In this document: positions 16,901 through 26,563 of the stretch, in pieces
Layout of the letters: every line of letters starts with the position of its first letter
How positions within the stretch are numbered: position 1 is the first letter of the stretch
Assembly (NCBI RefSeq): GCF_018861005.1
Contig: NZ_JAHKQL010000017.1
Coordinates: forward strand, 62,001 to 126,000
From: Polaribacter vadi
GTDB lineage: Bacteria > Bacteroidota > Bacteroidia > Flavobacteriales > Flavobacteriaceae
Length of the DNA: 64,000 nucleotides
Reading direction: 5' to 3'
Made by a program: the position numbers and the translations under genes
Notes under the pieces: generated by a model
The model's database searches: none
The model's input: only the letters and a program-made list of their open reading frames with translations
What the model was told of the DNA's origin: nothing

Positions 16901-19249
16901 CTAGTAAGCATCAACATCCATAATAAAACGAATTGGTCTAAAATCTTTAACAGCTTCGAACGTGTTTTTAATTTTTGCAACTTGATTTTTAGTGTTTGCT
17001 AAACTTTGTTTTGGCGGAATTTTGATTACAATATTTTTAATATACTGATTTCTAATTCTAGAAACTGCAGGTGCTGTTGGTCCTAAAACGTACTCACCAA
17101 AAGAAGCATACAAAGCTTTAAAAAGCCAATTTACTCCACTTTCTACTTTATTATAATCTCTATGTTTTAGGGTTATTTTTATCAATCTATAATAAGGAGG
17201 ATATTTAAACTGCCAACGTTCTTGTAATTGTTCTTTATACATTTCTGTATAATTTGTGGTTGAAACTTGCTGTAATATTTGATGATAAGGATTGTAGGTT
17301 TGTATAGCCACATTTCCTTGTTTTTTATATCTACCTGCTCTACCAGAAACTTGCACCATCATTTGATAGGCTCTTTCATGGGCTCTAAAATCTGGAAAAT
17401 TTAGCATAGTATCAGCATTTAAAACTCCAACAAGGGTTACATTATCAAAATCTAATCCTTTAGATAACATTTGTGTACCTACTAAAACATCAATTTCTCT
17501 GGCTTCGAAAGCACCAATTATTTTTTGATATCCGAATTTACCACGAGTTGTATCTAAATCCATTCTTCCTATTTTGTAATCAGGAAACAATTCTTTTAAT
17601 TCTAATTCAATTTGCTCTGTACCAAAACCTTTGGTGTCTAAGGTATTACTACCACAAGCAGAACAAGAATTTGGCATTGCTCTTTGATAACTACAATAAT
17701 GGCAACGTAACTCGTGTCTGAATTTATGAAATGTTAAACTAACATCGCAATTAGGACATTGAGGAGCCACTCCACAAGTTTTACATTCTACAATTGGTGA
17801 ATATCCACGTCTATTTTGAAATAAGATTACTTGTTCTTTTTCATCTAAAGCCCCTTGAATTAATTTTAACAAACGATCAGAAAAATGACCTGTCATTTCC
17901 TTTTTCTTTTGTTTATCTTTTACATCTATCAATTCAATTTTTGGTAATTGTACATTTCCATGACGTCTATTTAATTCTACAAAACCATATTTGTTTTGTT
18001 GAGCATTAAAATAACTTTCTAAAGAAGGTGTTGCTGAGCCTAATAATATTTTTGCTTGATGCATTTTTGCCAAAACAATAGCTGCATCTCTAGCATTATA
18101 TCTTGGTGATGGCTCAAATTGTTTATAAGAAGTTTCATGTTCTTCATCAACAACAATTAATCCTAAATTAAAAAAAGGTAGAAAAATAGATGATCTTGCT
18201 CCTAAAATAATTTGCGCTTTTGATTTATTTTCAAGCACGTTATTCCACACTTCTACTCTTTCGTTCATTGAATATTTAGAATGAAAAACAGAAATTTGTT
18301 CTCCGAAATAAAATTGCAAACGTGTTATAATTTGGGTCGTTAAAGCAATTTCTGGCAATAAAAACAAAACCTGTTTACCATTATCTAAAACTTCTTGAAT
18401 TAATTTTGTGTAAATCTCAGTTTTACCAGAACTCGTAATTCCATGTAAAAGTGTAACATCTTTTTTTATAAAAGTTTCTTTTATCTCTAAATAGGCTTTT
18501 TCTTGAAACTCATTTAAAGTTTTAAGTGAATTAGTATCACCTTTAAAACTAATTCTATCTGTTTGAATTTGGTAAAACTCAAAGATATTTTTATCTACTA
18601 AAGATTTTAAAACTGCAGATGAAACGTTCGCTTTTGTTTCTAAATCTTTAGCTTTTATTGGTTTTTTTGTGGTTGATAATTGAAAGAACGTTAAAACTGC
18701 TTCTCTCTGTTTTTTGGCTCTAGATAATTCTTCTAATAAAGAATTTAAGGAATCATCAGAAGTATAAGCTGCATGTAAACGAACGTATTTTACCAATTTA
18801 GGTTTGTACTGTTCATAAATTTTTTCTTGAATATAAATTGCCGATTTTTTAATCAACTCATTAACAATTGGCATTACTTTTTTCTTACCTAAAATATCTG
18901 CAACCTGATGAATTGTTAATTGAGATTGATGTTGCAAAGCTTCAAAAATTAAAAACTCATCATCCCCTAATTCATTTTCATTAATAAAAGCCTCGTTTTT
19001 ATAAACAATGGTTTCGCTTTCTAATAAAAAAGCAGAAGGTAAAGAAGCTCTATAAACATCACCTAAAGCACACATATAATAATTAGCAATCCATTGCCAG
19101 TGTTTTAATTGATGTTCATTTACCAAAGGTTTATCATCTAAAATTTGATGAATATCTTTAGCTTCGTATAATATTGGTGCTTTTTGATGAATATTAAAAA
19201 CTAAACCCGTAAAAAGCTTAGTTTTACCAAAAGAAACAGCAACTCGCAT
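16901..19249 (-). CDS. priA: Primosomal protein N' (PriA helicase), N-terminus uncertain
   Basis: 3'-to-5' helicase that restarts stalled replication forks. From the first ATG (19249) there are 782 residues. Motifs: Walker A GITSSGKTE, DEEH box in LIVVDEEHETS, GSATPSLES, zinc cysteines CKTCGVAPQCPNC and CHYCSYQ ... CSAC, and VSGRAGRYKK. The start is odd. In the same frame the upstream bases still encode PriA sequence (NYIDVILPIPIQKTFTYSV, then DEEYNFLKKG), the 3'-DNA-end binding domain, back to a stop near 19365. No ATG, GTG or TTG occurs in that stretch. Translation may begin at a non-standard codon such as the ATC at 19340-19342 (813 residues, the normal family length), or the original start was lost. 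Confidence 0.93.
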   Translation of the reverse strand: MRVAVSFGKTKLFTGLVFNIHQKAPILYEAKDIHQILDDKPLVNEHQLKHWQWIANYYMCALGDVYRASLPSAFLLESETIVYKNEAFINENELGDDEFLIFEALQHQSQLTIHQVADILGKKKVMPIVNELIKKSAIYIQEKIYEQYKPKLVKYVRLHAAYTSDDSLNSLLEELSRAKKQREAVLTFFQLSTTKKPIKAKDLETKANVSSAVLKSLVDKNIFEFYQIQTDRISFKGDTNSLKTLNEFQEKAYLEIKETFIKKDVTLLHGITSSGKTEIYTKLIQEVLDNGKQVLFLLPEIALTTQIITRLQFYFGEQISVFHSKYSMNERVEVWNNVLENKSKAQIILGARSSIFLPFFNLGLIVVDEEHETSYKQFEPSPRYNARDAAIVLAKMHQAKILLGSATPSLESYFNAQQNKYGFVELNRRHGNVQLPKIELIDVKDKQKKKEMTGHFSDRLLKLIQGALDEKEQVILFQNRRGYSPIVECKTCGVAPQCPNCDVSLTFHKFRHELRCHYCSYQRAMPNSCSACGSNTLDTKGFGTEQIELELKELFPDYKIGRMDLDTTRGKFGYQKIIGAFEAREIDVLVGTQMLSKGLDFDNVTLVGVLNADTMLNFPDFRAHERAYQMMVQVSGRAGRYKKQGNVAIQTYNPYHQILQQVSTTNYTEMYKEQLQERWQFKYPPYYRLIKITLKHRDYNKVESGVNWLFKALYASFGEYVLGPTAPAVSRIRNQYIKNIVIKIPPKQSLANTKNQVAKIKNTFEAVKDFRPIRFIMDVDAY

Positions 19250-19432
19250 TCCTTTTTTTAAAAAGTTATATTCTTCATCAGTAACAGAATACGTAAAAGT
19301 CTTCTGAATTGGTATAGGTAATATGACGTCTATATAATTGATATTGTAAAATCTTTAACATTTAAAAAATCAAAATTAAATAAAAAATAGTACCTTTATA
19401 CAAAATAATTTAGCAATTAATCCCCCAAAAAC

Positions 19433-20317
19433 ATGACTGCTGAAAACTGGAAAAATAAAGGTAAATTCGTTACCATAGAAAACAAAAAAGTATTTGTAAT
19501 AGATGAAGGTGATAAACCTGGTACTCTTGCTATACTTCATGGATATCCAACTTCTTCTTACGATTATCATAGAATAATACCTGAACTTGCAAAGTATTTT
19601 AGAATTGTTGTACACGATCATTTAGGTTTTGGTTTTTCTGATAAACCAGACTCTTTAACCTATTCTTTAATAGATCAAGCTGATATCGCCTTACAACTTT
19701 GGAACAAATTAGGCTTAAAAAGTGTAACTATTTTAGCACATGATTATGGTACATCTATAGCTAAAGAAATTTTGGCTCGTAAAAACCATAATTTAATTCC
19801 TATTAGAATTAACAAAATGTATTTGTGTAGTAGCAGTATGAGACTAGAACATTTACATTTAAGAAACATAGACAAACTACTTAAAGACAGAAAATTAGGA
19901 AGATACATTTCTAGACTTACAAGTTATGGTTATCGTAAAATAAAAAGAAAGTTTAAGAAAGATAACATCAATTATCAAATTCAAAAAGATTACGATATAA
20001 AAGATATGTGGAATCAATTAAATTCTACAGAAGGACAAAAAGAAGTTCATTTTTTAAGTAATTTTATAAACGAACGTTATACTTATTGGCACAGATGGAC
20101 AAATGCTTTAAAAGAAGCTAAAATACCTGTTAAAATTTTCTGGGAAAAAACGGATCCTGTTGCTATTAAAGAAATTGCTATTGTTTTAGCTACTGAAGAT
20201 GTTAGTAAATATTTAGTTTGGATAGAAAATGTGAAACATTATTCTATTATAGAAACACCAAATAGTTGGATTAAATTAGTCTTTGATTATCAAAATATAG
20301 ATAAACCTGTTTTTTAA
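19433..20317 (+). CDS. Alpha/beta hydrolase with Asp nucleophile (dehalogenase/epoxide hydrolase-like)
   Basis: A 294-residue alpha/beta hydrolase. The oxyanion segment is HGYPTSSYDYH, followed by DHLGFGFSDKP, and the nucleophile elbow is AHDYGT with Asp104. Asp nucleophiles are typical of haloalkane dehalogenases and epoxide hydrolases. The acid is probably Asp in KTDPVA, and His in VKHYSIIETP completes the triad. The usual Gly before that His is a Lys. The cap region (about 140-215) is very basic. No signal peptide, so cytosolic. Eighteen bp downstream lies a clear paralogue of the same size, pointing to tandem duplication. The substrate is unknown, and dehalogenation should not be assumed. 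Confidence 0.88.
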   Translation: MTAENWKNKGKFVTIENKKVFVIDEGDKPGTLAILHGYPTSSYDYHRIIPELAKYFRIVVHDHLGFGFSDKPDSLTYSLIDQADIALQLWNKLGLKSVTILAHDYGTSIAKEILARKNHNLIPIRINKMYLCSSSMRLEHLHLRNIDKLLKDRKLGRYISRLTSYGYRKIKRKFKKDNINYQIQKDYDIKDMWNQLNSTEGQKEVHFLSNFINERYTYWHRWTNALKEAKIPVKIFWEKTDPVAIKEIAIVLATEDVSKYLVWIENVKHYSIIETPNSWIKLVFDYQNIDKPVF

Positions 20318-20335
20318 ATTTTATAAAATATTTTA

Positions 20336-21187
20336 ATGGAAACAAAAGAATGGGCTCAGAAAGGTAAAATGGTTTCTGTACTTAATACAAAGGTATTTGT
20401 TATTGATGAAGGTAATAGCGAAGAAACTTTAGTATTACAGCATGGCTATGCAACTTCATCTATAGATTATTATAAAGTTTTACCAGAATTAAGTAAGTAT
20501 TATAGAGTAGTAATACAAGATTTTGTAGGATTTGGCTTTTCTGATAAACCTTCAAATTATTATTTTAATATTTTACAACAAACAGATGTTTGCTTAGAAT
20601 TATGGAGAATTTTAGATCTTAAAAACATAACTCTTGTTGGGCATAATTATAGTACACAAATTGCTTTAGAGGTGTTAACCAGACAAAGAACAAAACTTAT
20701 ACAAATTGAAGTAAAAAAAGTTGTAATTTTAAATAGTATAATCTCTTTTGATCATAATAATTTAGATAAAGTAAGCTTACATCCTTTAGAACAATTTTCT
20801 AATAAAATATTATTAATGCTAAATTCGTTTTCGTTTTACAAAATGAAAATTAAAGATTTCTTTTATGAAAATAATAGTATTTCTGATGAAGAAATTAAAG
20901 CTAAGTGGATATTAATAGAACATAAAAGCGGAAGAGAAATCATAGATTATTTACCAAGTTATATAACAGAAAGTAAATTATTATGGCGCAGATGGTTTAA
21001 TACCTTACAAGTAAACACAACACCTGCAAAGATAATTTCTGGTAAAAATGATATAATTTTTAATGAAAATGAAGCAACTCGTTTTTCTGAAGAGTTTAAA
21101 AATAGTACTTTACATTTTATTGATAATTGTGGGCACTACCCTATGTTAGAAAAACCAGAGGATTTTATACAATCAATAATATCTTAA
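20336..21187 (+). CDS. Alpha/beta hydrolase paralogue with Asn at the nucleophile position
   Basis: A 283-residue paralogue of the preceding gene, collinear along its length (for example KVFVIDEG, HGYATSSIDYY, VGFGFSDKP). The nucleophile elbow reads GHNYST, so residue 104 is Asn where the neighbour has Asp. The His (NCGHYPMLEKPEDF) and the acid (GKNDIIF) are in place. Asn cannot act as a standard nucleophile, so this copy is either a pseudo-enzyme with a binding role, deamidates to Asp, or is decaying. The frame is intact and full-length, which argues against simple decay. Probably co-transcribed with the first copy (18 bp gap). Confidence 0.87.
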   Translation: METKEWAQKGKMVSVLNTKVFVIDEGNSEETLVLQHGYATSSIDYYKVLPELSKYYRVVIQDFVGFGFSDKPSNYYFNILQQTDVCLELWRILDLKNITLVGHNYSTQIALEVLTRQRTKLIQIEVKKVVILNSIISFDHNNLDKVSLHPLEQFSNKILLMLNSFSFYKMKIKDFFYENNSISDEEIKAKWILIEHKSGREIIDYLPSYITESKLLWRRWFNTLQVNTTPAKIISGKNDIIFNENEATRFSEEFKNSTLHFIDNCGHYPMLEKPEDFIQSIIS

Positions 21188-21252
21188 AATAACTTAATTT
21201 ACGCTATTAAATTGAATAAGTTATAGAGAGTATAGGTAAAGATTATTTTTAT

Positions 21253-21282
21253 AAAAAAAACTCAAGAAAATAAATTCTTGAG
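21253..21282 (-). terminator. Terminator of the SHOCT-domain gene
   Basis: Stem CTCAAGAA / TTCTTGAG at 21261-21282 with a 6-base loop, followed on the minus strand by eight Ts. It lies between two convergent genes. Confidence 0.8.
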
Positions 21283-21311
21283 CTTATATTTTACTAAATA
21301 AAAAACATTAT

Positions 21312-22094
21312 TTACAATCTACTTAACAAATCATTCTTTTTAGAAGTAAATTCATCTTCAGATAAAATTCCTTTGTCTTTTAAACTAGCTAATTTTTCTA
21401 TTTTACCAAAAATATCTTCCTCAAAGAAACTATTGTCTTCTTGTAAATTTGATATTTGCTGATTATTAGGTTTAAAGATATCTTCTTCAACTAATAAAGG
21501 TAATGGTTCTGATTGTTTAGCCGTTTCTTGAACGCCAGAAACAATTGGTAAAGTACTTAAATCTACTGTACCAAATTGACTCGTAAAGGTTACTGAATAA
21601 TTACCTCCTTGTTGTTGACCTACTCCACCAATATTGTTGTTTAAAGTATCGAAAATAGTAACTTTTCCATTTTGCTGAATTGCCAAACGATTAATATTGT
21701 TAAAAATAGCATAACTAGTTCCGTTTTGACTACCTGTTGAATTAGGGTAACCTAAATCTCCCCACCAATTTCCAGAAAAACCACCTTGCTGATTTTCTAA
21801 TCTTGGTAAAGGTTTATATTGTATTGCTCCTTGCTGAATAAAGTTCGATAATTCTGCACAAAGTCCGTCTACAGTATATTTAAGTTGGTTATTGAACATA
21901 TCACCAACCATAGTCATACCTCCTAACATCCATTGGCCACCACCACCTAATTCTTGTATATTAAATTGCGCCATTGTTCCATTACTATTCATTAAACAAT
22001 GTGTTAGATCTGTAACTGCGTTTGAACTAATTCCGTATTTATTTGCAACGTTTAACATGTTTTGAAAACTTGCGTCTGTGAAAATTGCATTCAT
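21312..22094 (-). CDS. SHOCT-domain protein
   Basis: A 260-residue soluble protein. The N-terminal 90 residues (MNAIFTDASFQNMLNVANKYG, then LGGGGQWMLGGMTMVGDMF) form a Gly/Met-rich conserved block. The middle is polar and Gln/Gly/Asn-rich (SGNWWGDLGYPNSTGSQ, GGVGQQQGGNYSV). The end (about 230-260: IEKLASLKDKGILSEDEFTSKK, then LLSRL) is a SHOCT motif, a short C-terminal helical hairpin thought to mediate oligomerisation. No catalytic motif is visible. It has a TACCTTTG promoter element and its own terminator, so it is monocistronic. Function unknown. Confidence 0.85.
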   Translation of the reverse strand: MNAIFTDASFQNMLNVANKYGISSNAVTDLTHCLMNSNGTMAQFNIQELGGGGQWMLGGMTMVGDMFNNQLKYTVDGLCAELSNFIQQGAIQYKPLPRLENQQGGFSGNWWGDLGYPNSTGSQNGTSYAIFNNINRLAIQQNGKVTIFDTLNNNIGGVGQQQGGNYSVTFTSQFGTVDLSTLPIVSGVQETAKQSEPLPLLVEEDIFKPNNQQISNLQEDNSFFEEDIFGKIEKLASLKDKGILSEDEFTSKKNDLLSRL

Positions 22095-22151
22095 TTTATA
22101 TGAGATTTTATTTCTTTTTTTTTATTAAAAATTGCTTCACAATTTTAGTGA

Positions 22152-22159
22152 CAAAGGTA
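22152..22159 (-). promoter_or_regulatory. -7 promoter element (TACCTTTG) of the SHOCT gene
   Basis: Perfect TAnnTTTG on the minus strand, 57 bp before the ATG. No clear -33 TTG at the usual spacing. Confidence 0.55.
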
Positions 22160-22351
22160 GACTATAGTATTTGTTTAAGTCATTAAAATACATTAAGTTT
22201 TTAAAATATTTGTTTGATTTTAAACTAGTTAAGACAAAGTAAAACTAATAAAAATGTATTGTAAACAGTCTAATAAATAAGTAATTCTATACTTTTTAGG
22301 GTAATATTGAACATATATTATATTTTATATAATTTTGTTCTTAACATCCAT

Positions 22352-22384
22352 AAAAAAAGCCCAAGTTTTAACTTGAGCTTTTTA
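22352..22384 (-). terminator. Terminator of typA
   Basis: Stem AAGCTCAAGTT / AACTTGGGCTT on the minus strand (one mismatch or wobble), followed by a T run. About 75 bp after the typA stop. Confidence 0.8.
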
Positions 22385-22455
22385 ATATATTATAAAATAT
22401 TTTATTAGTAAAACTGCTTACTAAAAGAAATGTTTTTAAATATTAATACTTATAC

Positions 22456-24225
22456 TTATGCTTTAAAATTAATCTTACGCATACGTAAGCTTTCTGGAGT
22501 AACTTCTAAATACTCATCAGCTTTAATGTATTCCATATTTTCTTCTAAAGAAAAATCAATTTTTGGAGCAATTTTCATAGCATCATCTGTACCAGATTTA
22601 CGCATATTTGTTAATTGCTTTCCTTTAATTAAGTTTACAGCCATATCATCTGATTTAGAATTTTCTCCAATAACCTGACCAACATAAATTTCTTGGTTGA
22701 TATCAATAAAGAAAACACCTCTATCTTGTAAACGGTTTAATGCATAAGCTGTTGCTTTACCTGCTGCAGAAGAAACGATTGCTCCTTTTACTTCTTCAGT
22801 AAAGTCTCCTTTATAAGGACCATATTCACTAAATCTATGGTTAATAATAGCTGTACCACCTGTTGCTGTTAAAATTTTATTTCTTAAACCAATCAATCCT
22901 CTAGAAGGAATTGAAAATTCTAAATGTTGTAAATCTCCTTTTGGTTCCATTACTAACATATCTCCTTTTCTAAGAGATACTAAGTTAATTGCTTTAGAAG
23001 CCATTTCTTCTGGTACATCAATAGACAATGTTTCCATTGGCTCATGTTTTTTACCATCTATTTCTTTAATAATTACTTGTGGTCTACCCACTTGTAATTC
23101 ATATCCTTCTCTACGCATTGTTTCAATCAATACTGATAAATGTAAAACTCCACGTCCAAAAACGTTAAATTTATCTTCACTATCAGTAGTTTCTACTTTT
23201 AATGCAAGGTTTTTTTCTAATTCTTTAAATAAACGATCTCTTAAGTGACGAGATGTTACAAATTTACCTTCTTTACCAAAGAAAGGAGAGTTGTTAATTG
23301 TAAACAACATACTCATTGTAGGTTGATCTATTTCTGTTCTTGGTAATGCTTCTGGGTTTTCTAAATCAGCAATTGTATCACCAATTTCAAAACCTTCAAC
23401 ACCTGTAATTGCACAAATATCTCCACAAGGTACTTTATCTACTTGAACTTTACCCATTCCTTCGAATACGTGTAATTCTTTAATTCTTACTTTTTTAGTA
23501 GAACCGTCAGCTTTACATAACATGTAATCTTTACCAACTTCTAAGTCTCCTCTAAAAATACGCCCAATTGCAATTCTTCCTGTAAATTTAGAAAAATCTA
23601 AAGAAGTAATTTGCATTTGTGCAGTACCTTCATTGTATTTAGTTGCAGGAATAGATTCTAATACAGCATCTAATAAAGGTACAATATCTGTAGTTTCGTT
23701 TTGCCAATCTGTACTCATCCAATTGTTCTTTGCAGAACCATAAATTGTAGTAAAGTCTAACTGCTCTTCTGTAGCTTCTAAAGCAAACATTAAGTCAAAA
23801 ACTTTTTCATGAACGATATCAGGAGTACAGTTTTCTTTATCTACTTTGTTTACTACAACAATAGGAGTTAATCCTAATTCTAAGGCTTTACCTAATACAA
23901 AACGAGTTTGTGGCATTGGTCCTTCAAATGCATCAACTAATAACAAAACACCATCAGCCATTTTTAATACACGTTCTACTTCTCCACCAAAATCGGCGTG
24001 ACCAGGAGTATCAATTACGTTAATTTTTGTGTTTTTATAGTTTACAGAAACGTTTTTAGAAAGAATAGTAATTCCTCTTTCTCTTTCTAAATCATTGTTA
24101 TCTAACAATAAATCTGTACGTTCTTTACGTTCGTCTAAAATTTTTGCTTGATCTATAATTTTATCTACTAACGTTGTTTTTCCGTGATCAACGTGTGCAA
24201 TAATTGCGATGTTTCTGATTTGCAT
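22456..24225 (-). CDS. typA: Translational GTPase TypA/BipA
   Basis: Ribosome-associated GTPase of the EF-G-like superfamily, involved in 50S assembly and stress adaptation, 589 residues (normal). G1 is [10 protein letters not shown], the switch region RERGITI, G3 [16 protein letters not shown]4 NKVDKE and G5 GSAKNNW. The C-terminal domains include the BipA hallmark [17 protein letters not shown] and [12 protein letters not shown]. It has its own promoter (24248-24255) and terminator. It directly follows the end of the thiamin operon on the same strand, but the promoter makes it a separate unit. Confidence 0.97.
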   Translation of the reverse strand: MQIRNIAIIAHVDHGKTTLVDKIIDQAKILDERKERTDLLLDNNDLERERGITILSKNVSVNYKNTKINVIDTPGHADFGGEVERVLKMADGVLLLVDAFEGPMPQTRFVLGKALELGLTPIVVVNKVDKENCTPDIVHEKVFDLMFALEATEEQLDFTTIYGSAKNNWMSTDWQNETTDIVPLLDAVLESIPATKYNEGTAQMQITSLDFSKFTGRIAIGRIFRGDLEVGKDYMLCKADGSTKKVRIKELHVFEGMGKVQVDKVPCGDICAITGVEGFEIGDTIADLENPEALPRTEIDQPTMSMLFTINNSPFFGKEGKFVTSRHLRDRLFKELEKNLALKVETTDSEDKFNVFGRGVLHLSVLIETMRREGYELQVGRPQVIIKEIDGKKHEPMETLSIDVPEEMASKAINLVSLRKGDMLVMEPKGDLQHLEFSIPSRGLIGLRNKILTATGGTAIINHRFSEYGPYKGDFTEEVKGAIVSSAAGKATAYALNRLQDRGVFFIDINQEIYVGQVIGENSKSDDMAVNLIKGKQLTNMRKSGTDDAMKIAPKIDFSLEENMEYIKADEYLEVTPESLRMRKINFKA

Positions 24226-24247
24226 GCTTAAATTCTTAAATTTCGTG

Positions 24248-24255
24248 CAAAAGTA
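24248..24255 (-). promoter_or_regulatory. -7 promoter element (TACTTTTG) of typA
   Basis: TACTTTTG followed by C on the minus strand, 22 bp before the typA ATG; matches TAnnTTTG. Confidence 0.6.
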
Positions 24256-24349
24256 GTTGATTAAATGTAATTTATTACTATTCTACATGTTATTTTTGAG
24301 TTGTTATATTTTAAAGACTAAAAATAGTAGAGTATAATTAGGCTAAATT

Positions 24350-25402
24350 TTAAAAACATCCATTTTTTAAGTTATAAAATGCGCTTTTATTATCATTTTT
24401 CTCTAAAATATCAATTGCCTTTTTACTTCTAATTCCAATTGCACAGTAAACAACAGTTGGTTTTTGAGTATCAATCTCATCTAATCTATCATCCAATTCA
24501 CTTAATGGAATATTTTTACCTCCAATATTATAATCTTCATGTTCGTATTCTTCACGAACATCTAATAAATTGTAGTTTTCTATATTATTTTCAATCTCTT
24601 CTAAAGTTATTTCGTTTTTTACTGATTTTATTCCACAGAAAAAATCATAATCTTCTTCTAATTTAGTGATGTTGGCATTTTCTGATTTCTCAAATTTTAA
24701 TGTTAACTGACGCATTGTTAAGGTGTCATAAATAAGAACTTTGTTTGTTAACACTTCTCCTATTTCGCAAATCATTTTAATGACTTCGTTTGCCTGAAAA
24801 CTGCCTATAATTCCTGGCAAAACTCCTAAGACTCCTATTTCTGAACAATTTGGAGATTCATTTGGTTTTGGTGGAATTGGATACAAACATCTATAACTTG
24901 CACTTTCTTTATAATTTAATACACTCACTTGACCTTCAAACTTAAAAATAGCTCCGTAAACCAAAGGTTTTCTGGTGATAATTGATGCATCATTAGTTAA
25001 ATATCGAGTAGAAAAATTATCACTTCCATCTACAATAATATCATATTTTTCAAATAAAGAAATTGCATTTTCTCTTGTTAACTTTTCTTGATATACATCG
25101 AATGTTACAAACGGATTTAATTTTGATAATCTTTTTGAAGCTGTTACTGCTTTAGAAAATCCAATATCATCAATAGTATATAAAATTTGACGTTGTAAAT
25201 TACTTTGATCCACTACATCATCATCTATAATTCCGATTGTTCCTACTCCTGCAGCAGTTAGATATTGTAAAACTGGGCAACCTAAACCACCAGCTCCTAT
25301 CACCAAAACTTTTGCTTTTTTAAGTTTTAATTGTCCTTTCTCTCCTATTTTATCTAAAATAAGATGACGATTGTATTGCTTTTTTTCTTCGGATGTTAGC
25401 AT
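24350..25402 (-). CDS. thiF: ThiF/MoeB-family adenylyltransferase with C-terminal rhodanese domain
   Basis: E1-like enzyme of 350 residues that adenylates the C-terminal Gly of ThiS so sulfur can be loaded for thiazole synthesis. The ATP-binding fold has VLVIGAGGLGCPVLQYL, the Arg-finger region YNRHLIL and the substrate Asp in VDGSDNF. One zinc-Cys pair region is reduced (YRCLYPIPPKP and DFFCG rather than two CxxC motifs). Residues about 255-350 form a rhodanese domain with active-site Cys in VVYCAIGIRS, likely the sulfur carrier. It is the last gene of the thi operon, 45 bp after thiH. It could also serve MoaD in molybdopterin synthesis, but its position favours ThiS. Confidence 0.92.
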   Translation of the reverse strand: MLTSEEKKQYNRHLILDKIGEKGQLKLKKAKVLVIGAGGLGCPVLQYLTAAGVGTIGIIDDDVVDQSNLQRQILYTIDDIGFSKAVTASKRLSKLNPFVTFDVYQEKLTRENAISLFEKYDIIVDGSDNFSTRYLTNDASIITRKPLVYGAIFKFEGQVSVLNYKESASYRCLYPIPPKPNESPNCSEIGVLGVLPGIIGSFQANEVIKMICEIGEVLTNKVLIYDTLTMRQLTLKFEKSENANITKLEEDYDFFCGIKSVKNEITLEEIENNIENYNLLDVREEYEHEDYNIGGKNIPLSELDDRLDEIDTQKPTVVYCAIGIRSKKAIDILEKNDNKSAFYNLKNGCF

Positions 25403-25447
25403 CTCTATTTTGATTAAAACTTGTAATTTATAATTTGAAATCGGTAA

Positions 25448-26560
25448 TTAATAACTAAAATATTCCCAATCTTTCCAAACCACTTCTAAACCTCTACTTT
25501 TTAACATTTCTACTACTTTTTCTGTACTTCTTTCATCCGAAATTTCGAATTGTTCTAAAGATTGTGGTTCTACAGAATATCCACCAGGATTTGTTTTAGA
25601 CTCTGCACTGATGGATGTAATGCCCAAATTAACAATATTATTTCTAAAAATTTCACTTTCTCTAGTAGACATTGATAATTCTACATCTTCATCTAACAAA
25701 CGAAAAGCACAAATTAATTGTACCAAATCTGAATCTGTCATTTCAACTTTTGGATCTAAACCTCCTGAATGTGGACGTAATCTAGGAAAAGAAATTGAAT
25801 ACTTGGTTTTCCAATACGTTTTTTGCAAATATTGTAAATGTAACGCTGTAAAAAAACTATCTGCTCTCCAATCTTCCAACCCAAATAAAGCGCCTAAACC
25901 AATTTTATGAACTCCAGCTTTTCCTAAACGATCTGGTGTGTCTAAACGATAATCGAAATTCGATTTTTTTCCTTTTGGATGGTGTTTTTTATACTCATCT
26001 CTATGATAGGTTTCTTGATATACCAAAACCGCATACAAACCATTTTGTATTAAAAGTTCATATTCATCTTGATCTAAAGGCTGAACTTCTATAGTAATAT
26101 TAGAAAAATGAGAACGGATTAATCGAATCGCATTATTAATATAATCTACACCCACTTTTTGATTGGCTTCTCCAGTAACTAATAAAATATGATCGTAACC
26201 TTTGTGCTTTAAAAATGCAACTTCCTTTAAAATTTCTGCATCTGTTAACGTTCTTCTCGGAATTTTATTTGTCAAACTAAAACCACAATAAGTGCAAATA
26301 TTCTGACACTCGTTACTCAAATACATTGGTGCATACATTTGCATCGTATTTCCGAATCTTTTTTTGGTTAAAACCTTACTTTTATAAGCCATTTCTTCTA
26401 AAAAAGGTTTGGCTGCAGGAGAAATTAATGCTTTAAAATCTTCTAAATCTCGCTTCTCTTTTGCTAAAGCTTGTTTTACCTCAACTTCTGTTTTATTAAA
26501 AATACTTTGTAATATAAAATCCCAATTGTAAGTATCAAAAAGTGTTTTAAAATGACTCAT
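25448..26560 (-). CDS. thiH: 2-iminoacetate synthase (tyrosine lyase)
   Basis: Radical SAM enzyme that cleaves tyrosine to p-cresol and dehydroglycine, the nitrogen and carbon source of the thiazole ring. It has 370 residues, the usual size. The iron-sulfur motif is CQNICTYCGF (CX3CX2C); SAM-binding and barrel motifs include LLVTGEANQKVG and the C-terminal SVEPQSLEQFEISDERS. Using ThiH rather than the glycine oxidase ThiO fits a pathway that also works without oxygen. It starts 3 bp after thiG, its partner in vivo. Confidence 0.97.
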   Translation of the reverse strand: MSHFKTLFDTYNWDFILQSIFNKTEVEVKQALAKEKRDLEDFKALISPAAKPFLEEMAYKSKVLTKKRFGNTMQMYAPMYLSNECQNICTYCGFSLTNKIPRRTLTDAEILKEVAFLKHKGYDHILLVTGEANQKVGVDYINNAIRLIRSHFSNITIEVQPLDQDEYELLIQNGLYAVLVYQETYHRDEYKKHHPKGKKSNFDYRLDTPDRLGKAGVHKIGLGALFGLEDWRADSFFTALHLQYLQKTYWKTKYSISFPRLRPHSGGLDPKVEMTDSDLVQLICAFRLLDEDVELSMSTRESEIFRNNIVNLGITSISAESKTNPGGYSVEPQSLEQFEISDERSTEKVVEMLKSRGLEVVWKDWEYFSY

Positions 26561-26563
26561 TTC

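Larger units (their letters stand above)
22095..22455. other. Intergenic region: promoter of the SHOCT gene and terminator of typA
   Basis: This 361-bp gap between two minus-strand genes holds the SHOCT promoter element near 22152 and the typA terminator near 22356. The 190 bp between them are plain AT-rich sequence in which I see no gene, repeat or structure. Confidence 0.6.

Noticed and set aside
17473-18009. Plus-strand ORFs inside priA
   Set aside because: They lie opposite conserved PriA helicase and zinc motifs and read as random Leu/His/Tyr-rich sequence.
16901-19342. priA as a frameshifted pseudogene
   Set aside because: The frame is open for about 813 codons with all helicase and zinc motifs; only the start codon is unusual.
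19433-20317. Annotation as haloalkane dehalogenase
   Set aside because: The Asp nucleophile fits, but the halide-binding Trp pair is not evident and the His context is altered; family-level label only.
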